This document shows, piece by piece, positions 34,718-41,898 of a stretch of 50,585 nucleotides of DNA (positions are counted from its first letter, which is position 1; each line of letters opens with the position of its first letter). The notes under the pieces were generated by a model. The model saw only the letters and a program-made list of their open reading frames with translations, made no database searches and was not told the DNA's origin. The stretch lies in contig DJOW01000037.1 in NCBI GenBank assembly GCA_002437305.1, positions 1 through 50,585 of the forward strand, given 5' to 3'. The DNA is from Bacteroidales bacterium UBA6428. GTDB lineage: Bacteria; Bacteroidota; Bacteroidia; Bacteroidales; UBA932. The translations under genes and the position numbers were made by a program.

Positions 34718-35386
34718 ATGTCGATGAAACGCATCCTTTTTTCTGTCGCACTGATCTTCGCGGCTCTCTCTGTCAGCGCGCAGAACACTGACTGGGCAAA
34801 ATTCGGAACCTATGCTGAATCAAACGCCTCTGTCTCCGTCAAGCCGAAAGCCGTGCTGCTCGGCGATTCCATAACAGAAGGTTGGGCCCGGCAGGATCCG
34901 GCTTTCTTTTCGGACAACAACCTGGTCGGTCGAGGAATCAGCGGCCAGACCACGTCCCAGATTCTGGTGAGGATGAGGCCGGATGTCGTTGATCTTCATC
35001 CGAAATATGTCGTTATCTTTTGTGGAATCAATGATATTGCTCTTAATGATGGACACGCTGTGGATGTAGATGCGGCTGTCGGGAGTATCAAGTCGATGTG
35101 CGACATCGCGCGAGCCAACAAAATCAAACCTATTCTTTGTTCCCTTCTTCCTTCCTATAGGTTTTACTGGAGGCTGTCTGTGACGGACTGCTACGATAAG
35201 GTACTGCAATTCAACAAGCTTCTGAAGGAATATGCGAAGGAACAGCGTCTGAGGTACGTTGATTACTTTACATTTATGTCGGGTGAGGACGGCAAGATCC
35301 GCCCTGAATATTCAAAGGACACCGTCCATCCTACTCTTGAAGGGTTCAAGGTGATGGAGAAGTGTCTTCTCGAATTCTTGAAATAG
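34718..35386 (+). CDS. Secreted SGNH/GDSL hydrolase
   Basis: A 222-residue periplasmic esterase with a signal peptide (cleavage after LSVSAQ). The four SGNH blocks are present: LLGDSITEGW with the nucleophile serine near residue 52, NLVGRGISGQTTSQ, FCGINDIALNDG, and DTVHPTLEGF with the aspartate-histidine pair. It resembles the platelet-activating-factor acetylhydrolase-like group, which often deacetylates sugars. It stands after the Smr gene and converges on the prenyl synthase gene, with 13 bases between stops. The start could be M1 or M3. Confidence 0.87.
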   Translation: MSMKRILFSVALIFAALSVSAQNTDWAKFGTYAESNASVSVKPKAVLLGDSITEGWARQDPAFFSDNNLVGRGISGQTTSQILVRMRPDVVDLHPKYVVIFCGINDIALNDGHAVDVDAAVGSIKSMCDIARANKIKPILCSLLPSYRFYWRLSVTDCYDKVLQFNKLLKEYAKEQRLRYVDYFTFMSGEDGKIRPEYSKDTVHPTLEGFKVMEKCLLEFLK

Positions 35387-35399
35387 GCCTGGGAGTTTT

Positions 35400-36383
35400 T
35401 TACCTTGTGCGCCCCACAAGGCGGTCCGCGAAATTGCGGAGCATCTCAAGCCTTTCACCGCCACAGATGCCTCCTACGCAGTCCATGGCCTTTTCTGTCA
35501 GCTCTATAATGGCCTTCTTTGCATCCTCGCCGACCTCAAGGGCGTTGTAGATCTCCTTGACGCTTTTGATTTTGGCGGCCTTCTCTCCATCGCTTTCAGC
35601 CTTGAGCGACATCGCCTCATGAAGTTCCGCCTTGACTTTGCCGTCCGCCTTCTCGAATGCCCTTACGGTCAGCCAACTCTTTTTTTCGTTGAGTATGTCG
35701 CCGCCGATCGGCTTCCCGAAGACTTTCACGTCGCCGTAGGCATCCAGATAGTCATCAGCGACCTGGAAGGCGAGACCGAGATTGTAGCCGTAGTCGTAGA
35801 GACCGGCGCAATCCTTTTGCGGCGCTCCCGCGATGATTGCTCCCATTTTAGCGGCGCAGGCTATGAGGACGCTTGTCTTGAGACCGATCATTTTCATATA
35901 ATCCTTCATCGGGACTGTCCGAAGGCGCTCGAAGTCCATGTCGTACTGCTGCCCCTCGCACACCTGGGCGGAGGTCTTGGTGAAGAGGCTGAGGACATCC
36001 CTGACGACAGTCTGTGGCGCTTTCGCGATCCGGGCGTAGCTGTCGATGCACATCACGTCGCCTGAAAGGATCGCCGTGTCGGAGTCCCACTTCTTCCAGA
36101 CCGTGTCAACTCCTCTTCTAAGCGGTGAGCGATCCATAATGTCATCGTGGATGAGCGTGAAGCTGTGGAAAACCTCGATCCCGGCCGCAGGCTCCAGAAT
36201 CTCAGGCGTGAGTTCATCCTTGTACAATGAATATGCTGTCAGACAAAGTGTAGGGCGGATCCGTTTTCCCCCTATCGCGATCATATACCTGAGCGGATCG
36301 TAAAGCCCGGCAGGCTCGTCCGTAAACTTGATTTCCTTAAAAAGATTCTTTACCGCGGCGTCAATGTTTTCCTGTGTCAGCAT
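35400..36383 (-). CDS. Polyprenyl (geranylgeranyl/farnesyl-type) diphosphate synthase
   Basis: A 327-residue cytoplasmic enzyme that condenses isopentenyl diphosphate onto an allylic diphosphate. Both aspartate-rich motifs are present: the first D80-D84 in LIHDDIMDRSPLRRG and the second D210-D214 in QVADDYLDAYGD. GGKRIRPTLC binds the isopentenyl substrate. The first motif is the short DDxxD form with F76 five residues before it, a bulky residue that usually limits chain length, so a C15-C20 product is likelier than a long quinone tail. It faces the yhhQ gene divergently. Confidence 0.9.
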   Translation of the reverse strand: MLTQENIDAAVKNLFKEIKFTDEPAGLYDPLRYMIAIGGKRIRPTLCLTAYSLYKDELTPEILEPAAGIEVFHSFTLIHDDIMDRSPLRRGVDTVWKKWDSDTAILSGDVMCIDSYARIAKAPQTVVRDVLSLFTKTSAQVCEGQQYDMDFERLRTVPMKDYMKMIGLKTSVLIACAAKMGAIIAGAPQKDCAGLYDYGYNLGLAFQVADDYLDAYGDVKVFGKPIGGDILNEKKSWLTVRAFEKADGKVKAELHEAMSLKAESDGEKAAKIKSVKEIYNALEVGEDAKKAIIELTEKAMDCVGGICGGERLEMLRNFADRLVGRTR

Positions 36384-36434
36384 TGTTTGTTGTTTTTAGG
36401 AGCGTAAAGATAGGTATTTTCATCGGAATATTCT

Positions 36435-36442
36435 TATCTTTG
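36435..36442 (+). promoter_or_regulatory. -7 element of the yhhQ-queF transcript
   Basis: TATCTTTG; transcription would begin near 36448 and give a leader of about 70 bases that holds the hairpin and riboswitch-like fold. A GAATATTC palindrome (36426-36433) lies just upstream, and no clear -33 TTTG is seen. Confidence 0.55.
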
Positions 36443-36452
36443 CAGCCGCAAA

Positions 36453-36484
36453 AGGGTCCGCTCCTCTGACAATGGATCGGCCCT
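36453..36484 (+). promoter_or_regulatory. Leader hairpin 5' of the riboswitch-like fold
   Basis: Positions 36453-36464 pair with 36474-36484 (10 pairs, one bulge, one mismatch) around a nine-base loop. It begins about five bases after the expected transcription start and abuts the first base of P1, so it may act as a 5' stabiliser or as an alternative fold. Confidence 0.5.
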
Positions 36485-36512
36485 GTGTTCTTGAAACCAC
36501 GTTAAAAACAAG
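36484..36512 (+). ncRNA. preQ1-I-like riboswitch upstream of yhhQ
   Basis: The 29 bases before the yhhQ start fit the preQ1-I pseudoknot element by element. P1 is TGTG (36484-36487) with CACG (36498-36501). Loop TTC (36488-36490) is followed by TTG (36491-36493), then AAA. C36497 sits where the ligand-pairing cytosine lies. An A-rich stretch TTAAAAA (36502-36508) precedes CAAG (36509-36512), whose CAA pairs with TTG to close P2. The B. subtilis type has UUC-UAG and AAAAAA-CUA in the same places. The P2 strand ends eight bases before the ATG, so ligand binding would hinder translation. The gene controlled is a queuosine-precursor transporter followed by queF, which supports the call. P1 is short (four pairs, one wobble). 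Confidence 0.7.
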
Positions 36513-36519
36513 AAGAAAA

Positions 36520-37236
36520 ATGTCAAATTCAGTTAATCAACAGCGTGAGACGCTGTCTGTTACCTACGTGTGGATGTCTGTGACATTCTGCGTGTGTCTG
36601 GTGGTCTCCAACATCTTCATCCCCAGGCTCTGGCAGGTCGGACCTCTTCCTGTCCAACTTACCGGCGCGGTGCTTTTGTTTCCGATCTCGTACATTCTCA
36701 ATGATTGTCTTACAGAGGTCTATGGCTACAGAAAGGCCCGCCTGACAATCTGGATCGGATTCGCGATGTGTTTTTTCGTGTCACTGGCATCATTCATCGT
36801 CACGAGGTTGCCTATGCCGATGTTCGAGGACAGCTATGCAGCGGCGGAGAGCTTCAACTCGCTGTTCGGCCTTGTTCCCAGGTCTATGATCGGCTCGCTC
36901 CTGGCGTTCATCACCGGCTCGACGGTCAACTCGTGGATAATGTCGAGAATGAAAGTCGCAACCAAGGGCAAAGGCTTCGGATGGAGGGCCATCATCTCCA
37001 CTGTCGGTGGAGAGGCGACGGACTCTCTGATCTTCTTCCCGATCGCGTTCGGCGGATTGCTTCCATTCAAGGCGGTCGTCAGCTTGATGTTCACACAGGT
37101 TGTCGCCAAGACCTTGTACGAGATCATCATTTTACCCGTGACCTCTCGGGTGGTCAAGAAGTTGAAGGAACACGAGGGGATTGATGCATACGACAAGAAT
37201 ATATCGTATAATCCATTTAAAATTAATGAAATATAG
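36520..37236 (+). CDS. yhhQ: Queuosine precursor transporter (YhhQ/VUT family)
   Basis: A 238-residue inner-membrane protein of the YhhQ (vitamin uptake-like) family, which imports queuosine precursors such as preQ0 and preQ1. About six hydrophobic segments are visible. The family blocks are LVVSNIFIPR, LFPISYILNDCLTEVYGYRKA (residues about 57-76), GSTVNSWIMSRMK and GGEATDSLIFFPIAFGG. The start at 36520 (MSNSVNQQ) is chosen because the earlier ATG at 36472 lies in the leader hairpin and would prefix an unconserved peptide. It shares a transcript with queF, 81 bases downstream. Confidence 0.9.
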   Translation: MSNSVNQQRETLSVTYVWMSVTFCVCLVVSNIFIPRLWQVGPLPVQLTGAVLLFPISYILNDCLTEVYGYRKARLTIWIGFAMCFFVSLASFIVTRLPMPMFEDSYAAAESFNSLFGLVPRSMIGSLLAFITGSTVNSWIMSRMKVATKGKGFGWRAIISTVGGEATDSLIFFPIAFGGLLPFKAVVSLMFTQVVAKTLYEIIILPVTSRVVKKLKEHEGIDAYDKNISYNPFKINEI

Positions 37237-37317
37237 TCTTTTTGGCGCGCCTTTTCTCCGACATTCTTTTTTTGATGTTCGGGAAGCGGGCCGGGTGATT
37301 CAGATAATAATTAACTT

Positions 37318-37791
37318 ATGGCGGAAGGAAGAGAATTTGAGGGCCTCCAGTCCCTCGGAAAGAAGACTGAATATAAAAGCGACTACGCTCCGGAAGTCCT
37401 GGAGACTTTCGTCAACAAGCATCAGGACAACGACTACTGGGTGAGGTTCAATTGCCCGGAGTTCACGAGCCTGTGCCCGATCACGGGGCAGCCGGATTTC
37501 GCGGAGATCAGGATCAGTTATATTCCTGACGTGCGAATGGTCGAGAGCAAGAGCCTGAAACTGTATCTTTTCAGTTTCCGCAACCACGGGGACTTCCACG
37601 AGGACTGCGTCAACAAGATCATGAAGGACCTGATCAGGCTCATGGATCCTAAATACATCGAGGTGACCGGCCTGTTCACTCCGCGCGGGGGCATCTCGAT
37701 ATACCCTTATGCCAATTATGGCCGTCCCGGGACAAAATACGAGATTCTGGCCGAGCAACGCTTCGCCTCACATGACGGACATTCTCTTTGA
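37318..37791 (+). CDS. queF: NADPH-dependent 7-cyano-7-deazaguanine reductase
   Basis: Reduces preQ0 to preQ1 in queuosine biosynthesis, in the cytoplasm. It is the short single-domain type, 157 residues. The thioimide-forming C53 lies in FTSLCPITGQPDF with D60 nearby. The QueF signature ESKSLKLYLFSFRNHGDFHEDC occupies residues about 79-100, with the zinc- and substrate-side residues intact. It follows the yhhQ transporter and riboswitch-like leader, a coherent preQ1 unit. A terminator closes it at 37816-37844. Confidence 0.96.
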   Translation: MAEGREFEGLQSLGKKTEYKSDYAPEVLETFVNKHQDNDYWVRFNCPEFTSLCPITGQPDFAEIRISYIPDVRMVESKSLKLYLFSFRNHGDFHEDCVNKIMKDLIRLMDPKYIEVTGLFTPRGGISIYPYANYGRPGTKYEILAEQRFASHDGHSL

Positions 37792-37815
37792 ACCGAAGCG
37801 TCCGGCTGCTCATAG

Positions 37816-37844
37816 AAAAAGCCTATGTGATCGCATAGGTTTTT
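37816..37844. terminator. Bidirectional terminator between queF and the 37860 gene
   Basis: CCTATG and CATAGG (37822-37827 with 37834-37839), extended by five A/G-T pairs, enclose a six-base loop. The flanking A and T runs allow it to serve both convergent genes. Confidence 0.8.
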
Positions 37845-37859
37845 GTAAGTGCTTGTTTA

Positions 37860-39074
37860 CTAATTATTTGCTCTGTACCTAAAGATCATCGCGTCTCCAG
37901 GCTCTATCGAATAGTCATTCTCCCCTTTGGCGATTTTCACAGCCTTGCCGTCATGGCCTATCATCCAGGCCTTGCCCTCAAAGCCGATCGCAAGGTCTGT
38001 CGGACGGTCAAGTGTCCGGCTGACAACAACAAGATAGTTCCACTTGCCTTTGTTCAGAAGGGACACAACGGCTCCGTCAGGACCTGTCGAGAGTGATGTG
38101 ACATTGTCGGGAAGATCCTCCAGTCTTTCGCAGCCTCTGAACATTGTCTGGCCCGTGTGCGCTATCGAGAGCACTTTGGAATCAAGGAAAACGTAGGCGC
38201 GCGCCTGAAGTTCCTTGTTCATGCTTTGGACAAGGTAGTAGGCTTCTGAGCGCTCTTTGTCCTGGTTGATGGGGGCCTCGTGGAAATTCCAAATCTGGGT
38301 TCCGGGATTCCAGTATGTGAAATACTGGAGTCCCTGCGCGCCGTACGCAAGGGCCGTGTACATCTGAAGCCTTAGGCTCGCCATTGTCGGAAGAGGATAC
38401 GGGTCGTGCGCAGTGGAAAGAGCAAACGCCCAGAAAGGAAGGCCTGCCTTCAATGACTCGTCATGGATGATCTGCATGTTCTCGTACCAGATCTCGCTTC
38501 GGATTCCGTTGAAGGTGACAGGGTATGCGTCAAAAGACACCAACGGAAGCCTCACCTCATCGATGAACCTGCGGACATATTCCCTGTAGCTGCAGGTCAA
38601 GGCCGCGCTGTCAACATAGTTCGGAAGAAGGTTCAGGTAGACAGGATGCTTTCCGCCGTCGGCTTCCTTGACCTCCGCCGCCCAGCGTGCAAGCTCCGGA
38701 AACGCGGATGGAAGAGGCTCGTCACGAAGAAAATAGCCGTACAAGGCCGGGTGATTCTTAATGGCAGCTACAGTGCTGTCAGTGGATGTCTCGAGTTCGG
38801 CGCAAGTCGCCATAACCTTTACTCCTGCCTGTTGAGCGAAATCCAAGGATGCCTGAAGATCCTTTAATCTTACAAGGTGCGAGAAATTGATGTTGAAACC
38901 GCATTCCGCAAGTTCCCGATACCTTTCTGGCGAAGCATCCTCGGCTGGAATGGAGTACCAAGCCATTATAGGCAGTTCCTCAACGCTTTTACCGTCACCA
39001 TTTCCTACGCACGAAGGAAAGACAGCGAAACCCAATGCAGACAAAGTGGCTGCCACAAGACCATTGATTTTCAT
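37860..39074 (-). CDS. Lipoprotein with a TIM-barrel glycoside-hydrolase-like domain
   Basis: A 404-residue predicted lipoprotein (lipobox AVFPSC, C22). The central part reads as a beta/alpha barrel: IMAWYSIP, NINFSHL, VKVMATC, a catalytic-looking YGYFLRDEP with E119, VSFDAYPVTFNG with D182, GLPFWAFALSTAH and AQGLQYFTYWNP. Order and motifs suit a clan-A style glycosidase, but I cannot assign a family. Residues 290-404 form a beta-sandwich of the kind found after such barrels. It is transcribed divergently from the GH78 rhamnosidase, so a related plant-polysaccharide role is plausible. No regulator or SusC/D pair is adjacent. Confidence 0.65.
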   Translation of the reverse strand: MKINGLVAATLSALGFAVFPSCVGNGDGKSVEELPIMAWYSIPAEDASPERYRELAECGFNINFSHLVRLKDLQASLDFAQQAGVKVMATCAELETSTDSTVAAIKNHPALYGYFLRDEPLPSAFPELARWAAEVKEADGGKHPVYLNLLPNYVDSAALTCSYREYVRRFIDEVRLPLVSFDAYPVTFNGIRSEIWYENMQIIHDESLKAGLPFWAFALSTAHDPYPLPTMASLRLQMYTALAYGAQGLQYFTYWNPGTQIWNFHEAPINQDKERSEAYYLVQSMNKELQARAYVFLDSKVLSIAHTGQTMFRGCERLEDLPDNVTSLSTGPDGAVVSLLNKGKWNYLVVVSRTLDRPTDLAIGFEGKAWMIGHDGKAVKIAKGENDYSIEPGDAMIFRYRANN

Positions 39075-39157
39075 AAATTTTTAAATATTTTCGGGTAATT
39101 ACGATAAAAATACCAAATACTTTTCACCTATGCAAGCAGATTAAAAGAAAGATTCCG

Positions 39158-39165
39158 TATCTTTG
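39158..39165 (+). promoter_or_regulatory. -7 element upstream of the GH78 gene
   Basis: TATCTTTG, giving a leader of roughly 80 bases. A Shine-Dalgarno-like AAGGAGA (39218-39224) lies 24 bases before the ATG, too far to act directly on it. Confidence 0.45.
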
Positions 39166-39248
39166 TGTGGGTTCCTTTGGTTAAAAGGACATCGAATGTA
39201 GACATTACATAATTAATAAGGAGAAAATTGTATTTTCACTAAATTATC

Positions 39249-41534
39249 ATGAAAAAAAGACTCTTCCCGGCAACATCCATTCTGTCGCTGTTGTTTTTTT
39301 CCGCCGCCATTTCACAAGCGCAATCGCCGACAGGCCTGATGACTGATTTGATTGAACATTCTGATCATACTTTCATTGACGGGTATGCGGCTTCAGCGAC
39401 GCTCGCAAATTTAGATGAGACGAAGGGACGCTTTCAAGCGGCGCTTGTCCGCAGCTCACGCCCTCGCTTCAGCTGGGTTGTCGGCAGTGGCCGCCCGAAC
39501 ACGAAGCAAACAGCCTACCACATCCTGGTGGCGACTTCTCCGGACAAGCTCAGGAGCGGGGACGCCGATGTCTGGGACAGCAAAAAGACTGAAAGTCAGA
39601 ATTCGACGTCCATTATTATGGGCGGGACGGAGTTGTCACCTTCGACAATCTATTACTGGAAAGTCAAGACGTGGGACAATCACGGCTACGAAAGCCCTTG
39701 GTCAGCGGTAAAAAGCTTCAGGACGGCCGGAAAGATCGATGGTGAAGCCTCATACTACCCATTGCAGTTTACCGATGAGCGTCCTGTCGGATCGCATGAT
39801 CCGGCGTCGAACGTGCGTTGCTTTGATTTCGGACGCGATGCCATCGGGCAGTTGAGGCTTTCAGTCATGTCTGAGCATGCGGACACGATAATTGTGAGAC
39901 TCGGTGAAGTCCGTTCGGCTGATGGCAGAGTTGAGCGGAAGCCAGGCGGGTCGCGTCGTTACGCTGAGTATAAAATGCCTCTTATGCCAGGTCTGCATAC
40001 CTATGATTTGTCCATGAAGCCTGACGCGCGCAACTCCGACCCTGCGACGGCGGCAAGGAACCGGCTGTATCCTGTTTTTTTGCCGGACTATGCCGGCGTC
40101 GTGTTCCCTTTCAGATACCTGGAGATCGAAGGCGGCAACGAGATCGTCAGCACCGTTGAACCCAACAGGCGAATGCTTCATTACACATTCAACGATGCCG
40201 CGGCACGCTTCAACTCATCAGACACTGTGTTGAACAAAGTGTGGGAACTTTGCCGTTACAGCATAAAAGCCACCTCGTTCTGCGGAATTTATGTGGACGG
40301 AGACAGGGAACGCATAGCCTATGAGGCCGATGCCATTATCAACCAATTAAGCCATTATTGTGTGGATCGTGAATATTCCATGGCGCGCCGAACGGTAGAG
40401 CATCTCATCTTTCATCCGACCTGGCCGACGGAATGGTGTCTCCAGACCTTGATCCTCGCATGGAACGACTACATGTACACCGGAGACAAAAGACTGATTG
40501 AGCGCTACTACAGCGACCTTAAAGCCAAGACTCTTCTTGCTCTTCGCGAAAGCAACGGCCTGATCTCAACAAAAACCGGGAAAAACACTCCGGAATTGTG
40601 CAAGACCATCCACTATGACGGGAATGCCCTCAGGGACATTGTCGACTGGCCGCAGGGAGGATTCGTGGGAGACGAGAAGGAGTATGGTGGAGAAGCCGAC
40701 GGGGTCAAGATGGACACATTCAGTGCAACCGTCAATGCCTTCCATTATCAGGCCGTGAAGTTGTTGGGCCAAATAGCGCAGGCTGTCGGCAAGGAAGACG
40801 AGGCCCGCCATTATGCCGAAGAGGCCGAGTACATCAGGAAACAGTTCAATCGATTGTTCTTTGACAAGAAAAACGGGCGTTACCGCGACGGCCTGTCCAC
40901 CGACCATTCCGCGCTTCATTCCAACATGTTTCCATTGGCTTTCGGCATGGTTGATCCGCGCAACATGAAAACCGTGACGGATTACATCAAATCGCGCCGG
41001 ATGGCTTGCAGCGTCTACGGTGCGCAGTTTCTCCTTGACGGGCTTTATGAGGCAGGTGAAGCCGACTATGCCCACAGTCTGCTTGCATCGACCGCACAAC
41101 GAAGCTGGTATAACATGTTGAGGGCCGGCTCCACCATCACAATGGAAGCTTGGGACAACATCTACAAGCCTAATCAAGACTGGAACCACGCTTGGGGAGC
41201 GGCTCCGGGCAACCTGATCGCCCGCGGTTTGATGGGCATTACACCTTTGAAACCCGGATTTGAGCGAGTACGCATCAAGCCACAGCCTGGTAAAGTAAGG
41301 CAAGCCGGCCTCTTGATGCCTACAATAAGAGGAGACATCCAAACAGAATTCACGCATTCGCCGGATGGCGCCATGGTTCTCACGGTAAACATTCCGGCTA
41401 ATTGCACCGCTGAAGTTTGGTATCCGTGCGAAGACAAGCATGAGGCCCTTGTCGATGGGGTAAAGGCGAAAGGTAAAAAAGAGAATGGTTGGCTTGTCTT
41501 GGAAATCGGTTCTGGCAAGCACGTTGTCCGCTGA
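39249..41534 (+). CDS. Secreted alpha-L-rhamnosidase-type glycosidase (GH78)
   Basis: A 761-residue secreted enzyme (signal peptide ending ISQAQS). Residues about 60-165 form a fibronectin-like N-domain (RPRFSWVVGSGRPNTKQTAY and TIYYWKVKTWDNHGYESPWS), the usual lead-in of GH78. A beta-sandwich spans about 180-310. The alpha/alpha barrel begins near 320. Its acid motif DGDRERIAYEADA is near residue 351 and TITMEAWDNIYKPNQDWNHAWG is near 625. The C-terminal sandwich holds LMPTIRGDIQTEF. It removes terminal rhamnose from plant polysaccharides such as pectin. The length is shorter than many GH78 members (900-1100) because the N-terminal sandwich region is compact. It is a single gene. Confidence 0.88.
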   Translation: MKKRLFPATSILSLLFFSAAISQAQSPTGLMTDLIEHSDHTFIDGYAASATLANLDETKGRFQAALVRSSRPRFSWVVGSGRPNTKQTAYHILVATSPDKLRSGDADVWDSKKTESQNSTSIIMGGTELSPSTIYYWKVKTWDNHGYESPWSAVKSFRTAGKIDGEASYYPLQFTDERPVGSHDPASNVRCFDFGRDAIGQLRLSVMSEHADTIIVRLGEVRSADGRVERKPGGSRRYAEYKMPLMPGLHTYDLSMKPDARNSDPATAARNRLYPVFLPDYAGVVFPFRYLEIEGGNEIVSTVEPNRRMLHYTFNDAAARFNSSDTVLNKVWELCRYSIKATSFCGIYVDGDRERIAYEADAIINQLSHYCVDREYSMARRTVEHLIFHPTWPTEWCLQTLILAWNDYMYTGDKRLIERYYSDLKAKTLLALRESNGLISTKTGKNTPELCKTIHYDGNALRDIVDWPQGGFVGDEKEYGGEADGVKMDTFSATVNAFHYQAVKLLGQIAQAVGKEDEARHYAEEAEYIRKQFNRLFFDKKNGRYRDGLSTDHSALHSNMFPLAFGMVDPRNMKTVTDYIKSRRMACSVYGAQFLLDGLYEAGEADYAHSLLASTAQRSWYNMLRAGSTITMEAWDNIYKPNQDWNHAWGAAPGNLIARGLMGITPLKPGFERVRIKPQPGKVRQAGLLMPTIRGDIQTEFTHSPDGAMVLTVNIPANCTAEVWYPCEDKHEALVDGVKAKGKKENGWLVLEIGSGKHVVR

Positions 41535-41560
41535 CATTCAGGACAGTAAATAATCCAAAA

Positions 41561-41600
41561 AACAGAAACGCCCTTGAGACAACTCAAGGGCGTTTCTGTT
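41561..41600. terminator. Perfect 18-bp bidirectional terminator
   Basis: Positions 41561-41578 and 41583-41600 are perfectly complementary around an ACAA loop. It lies between the GH78 stop and the convergent tRNA-Cys and can serve both. Confidence 0.85.
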
Positions 41601-41602
41601 TG

Positions 41603-41673
41603 AGGTGCCTAGCGGAATCGAACCGCTGTAGCAGGTTTTGCAGACCTGTGCCTAACCGCTCGGCCAAAGCACC
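41603..41673 (-). tRNA. tRNA-Cys (anticodon GCA)
   Basis: A 71-base cloverleaf on the minus strand: acceptor GGTGCTT/AGGCACC with one wobble, anticodon stem CAGGT/ACCTG with loop CTGCAAA, T arm AGCGG-TTCGATT-CCGCT, discriminator T as is typical of cysteine tRNAs. No CCA is encoded. Confidence 0.94.
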
Positions 41674-41688
41674 GTTGGTGTTGGAATG

Positions 41689-41719
41689 CAAAGATAACGC
41701 TTTTTCTGTTATCCGCAAA
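41689..41719 (-). promoter_or_regulatory. Promoter of tRNA-Cys
   Basis: On the minus strand TTTG (41719-41716), 19 bases, then TATCTTTG (41696-41689). Confidence 0.8.
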
Positions 41720-41810
41720 TATTTCTTCGATATCTTTGATATGACGGTAGGAAATGGGTGAAAACGGTTCGGAATGTGGCTTGCTTGCAGAGATATTCCT
41801 TTAAAATAAG

Positions 41811-41818
41811 TAAATTTG
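41811..41818 (+). promoter_or_regulatory. -7 element of the phosphoesterase gene
   Basis: TAAATTTG, with a TTG 23 bases upstream, slightly too far for a good match. The leader is about 75 bases. Confidence 0.45.
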
Positions 41819-41898
41819 TAGACTTTTGTTGCTGAGATTCCGGTCGCTGTGCTTGTCTCAGTGATCAAAAGAAATTGATGGTTAATGGCACTATGATG

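Noticed and set aside
36472..36519. Earlier ATG for yhhQ
   Set aside because: It lies in the leader hairpin and riboswitch-like fold and would add an unconserved peptide; MSNSVNQQ at 36520 is the better start.
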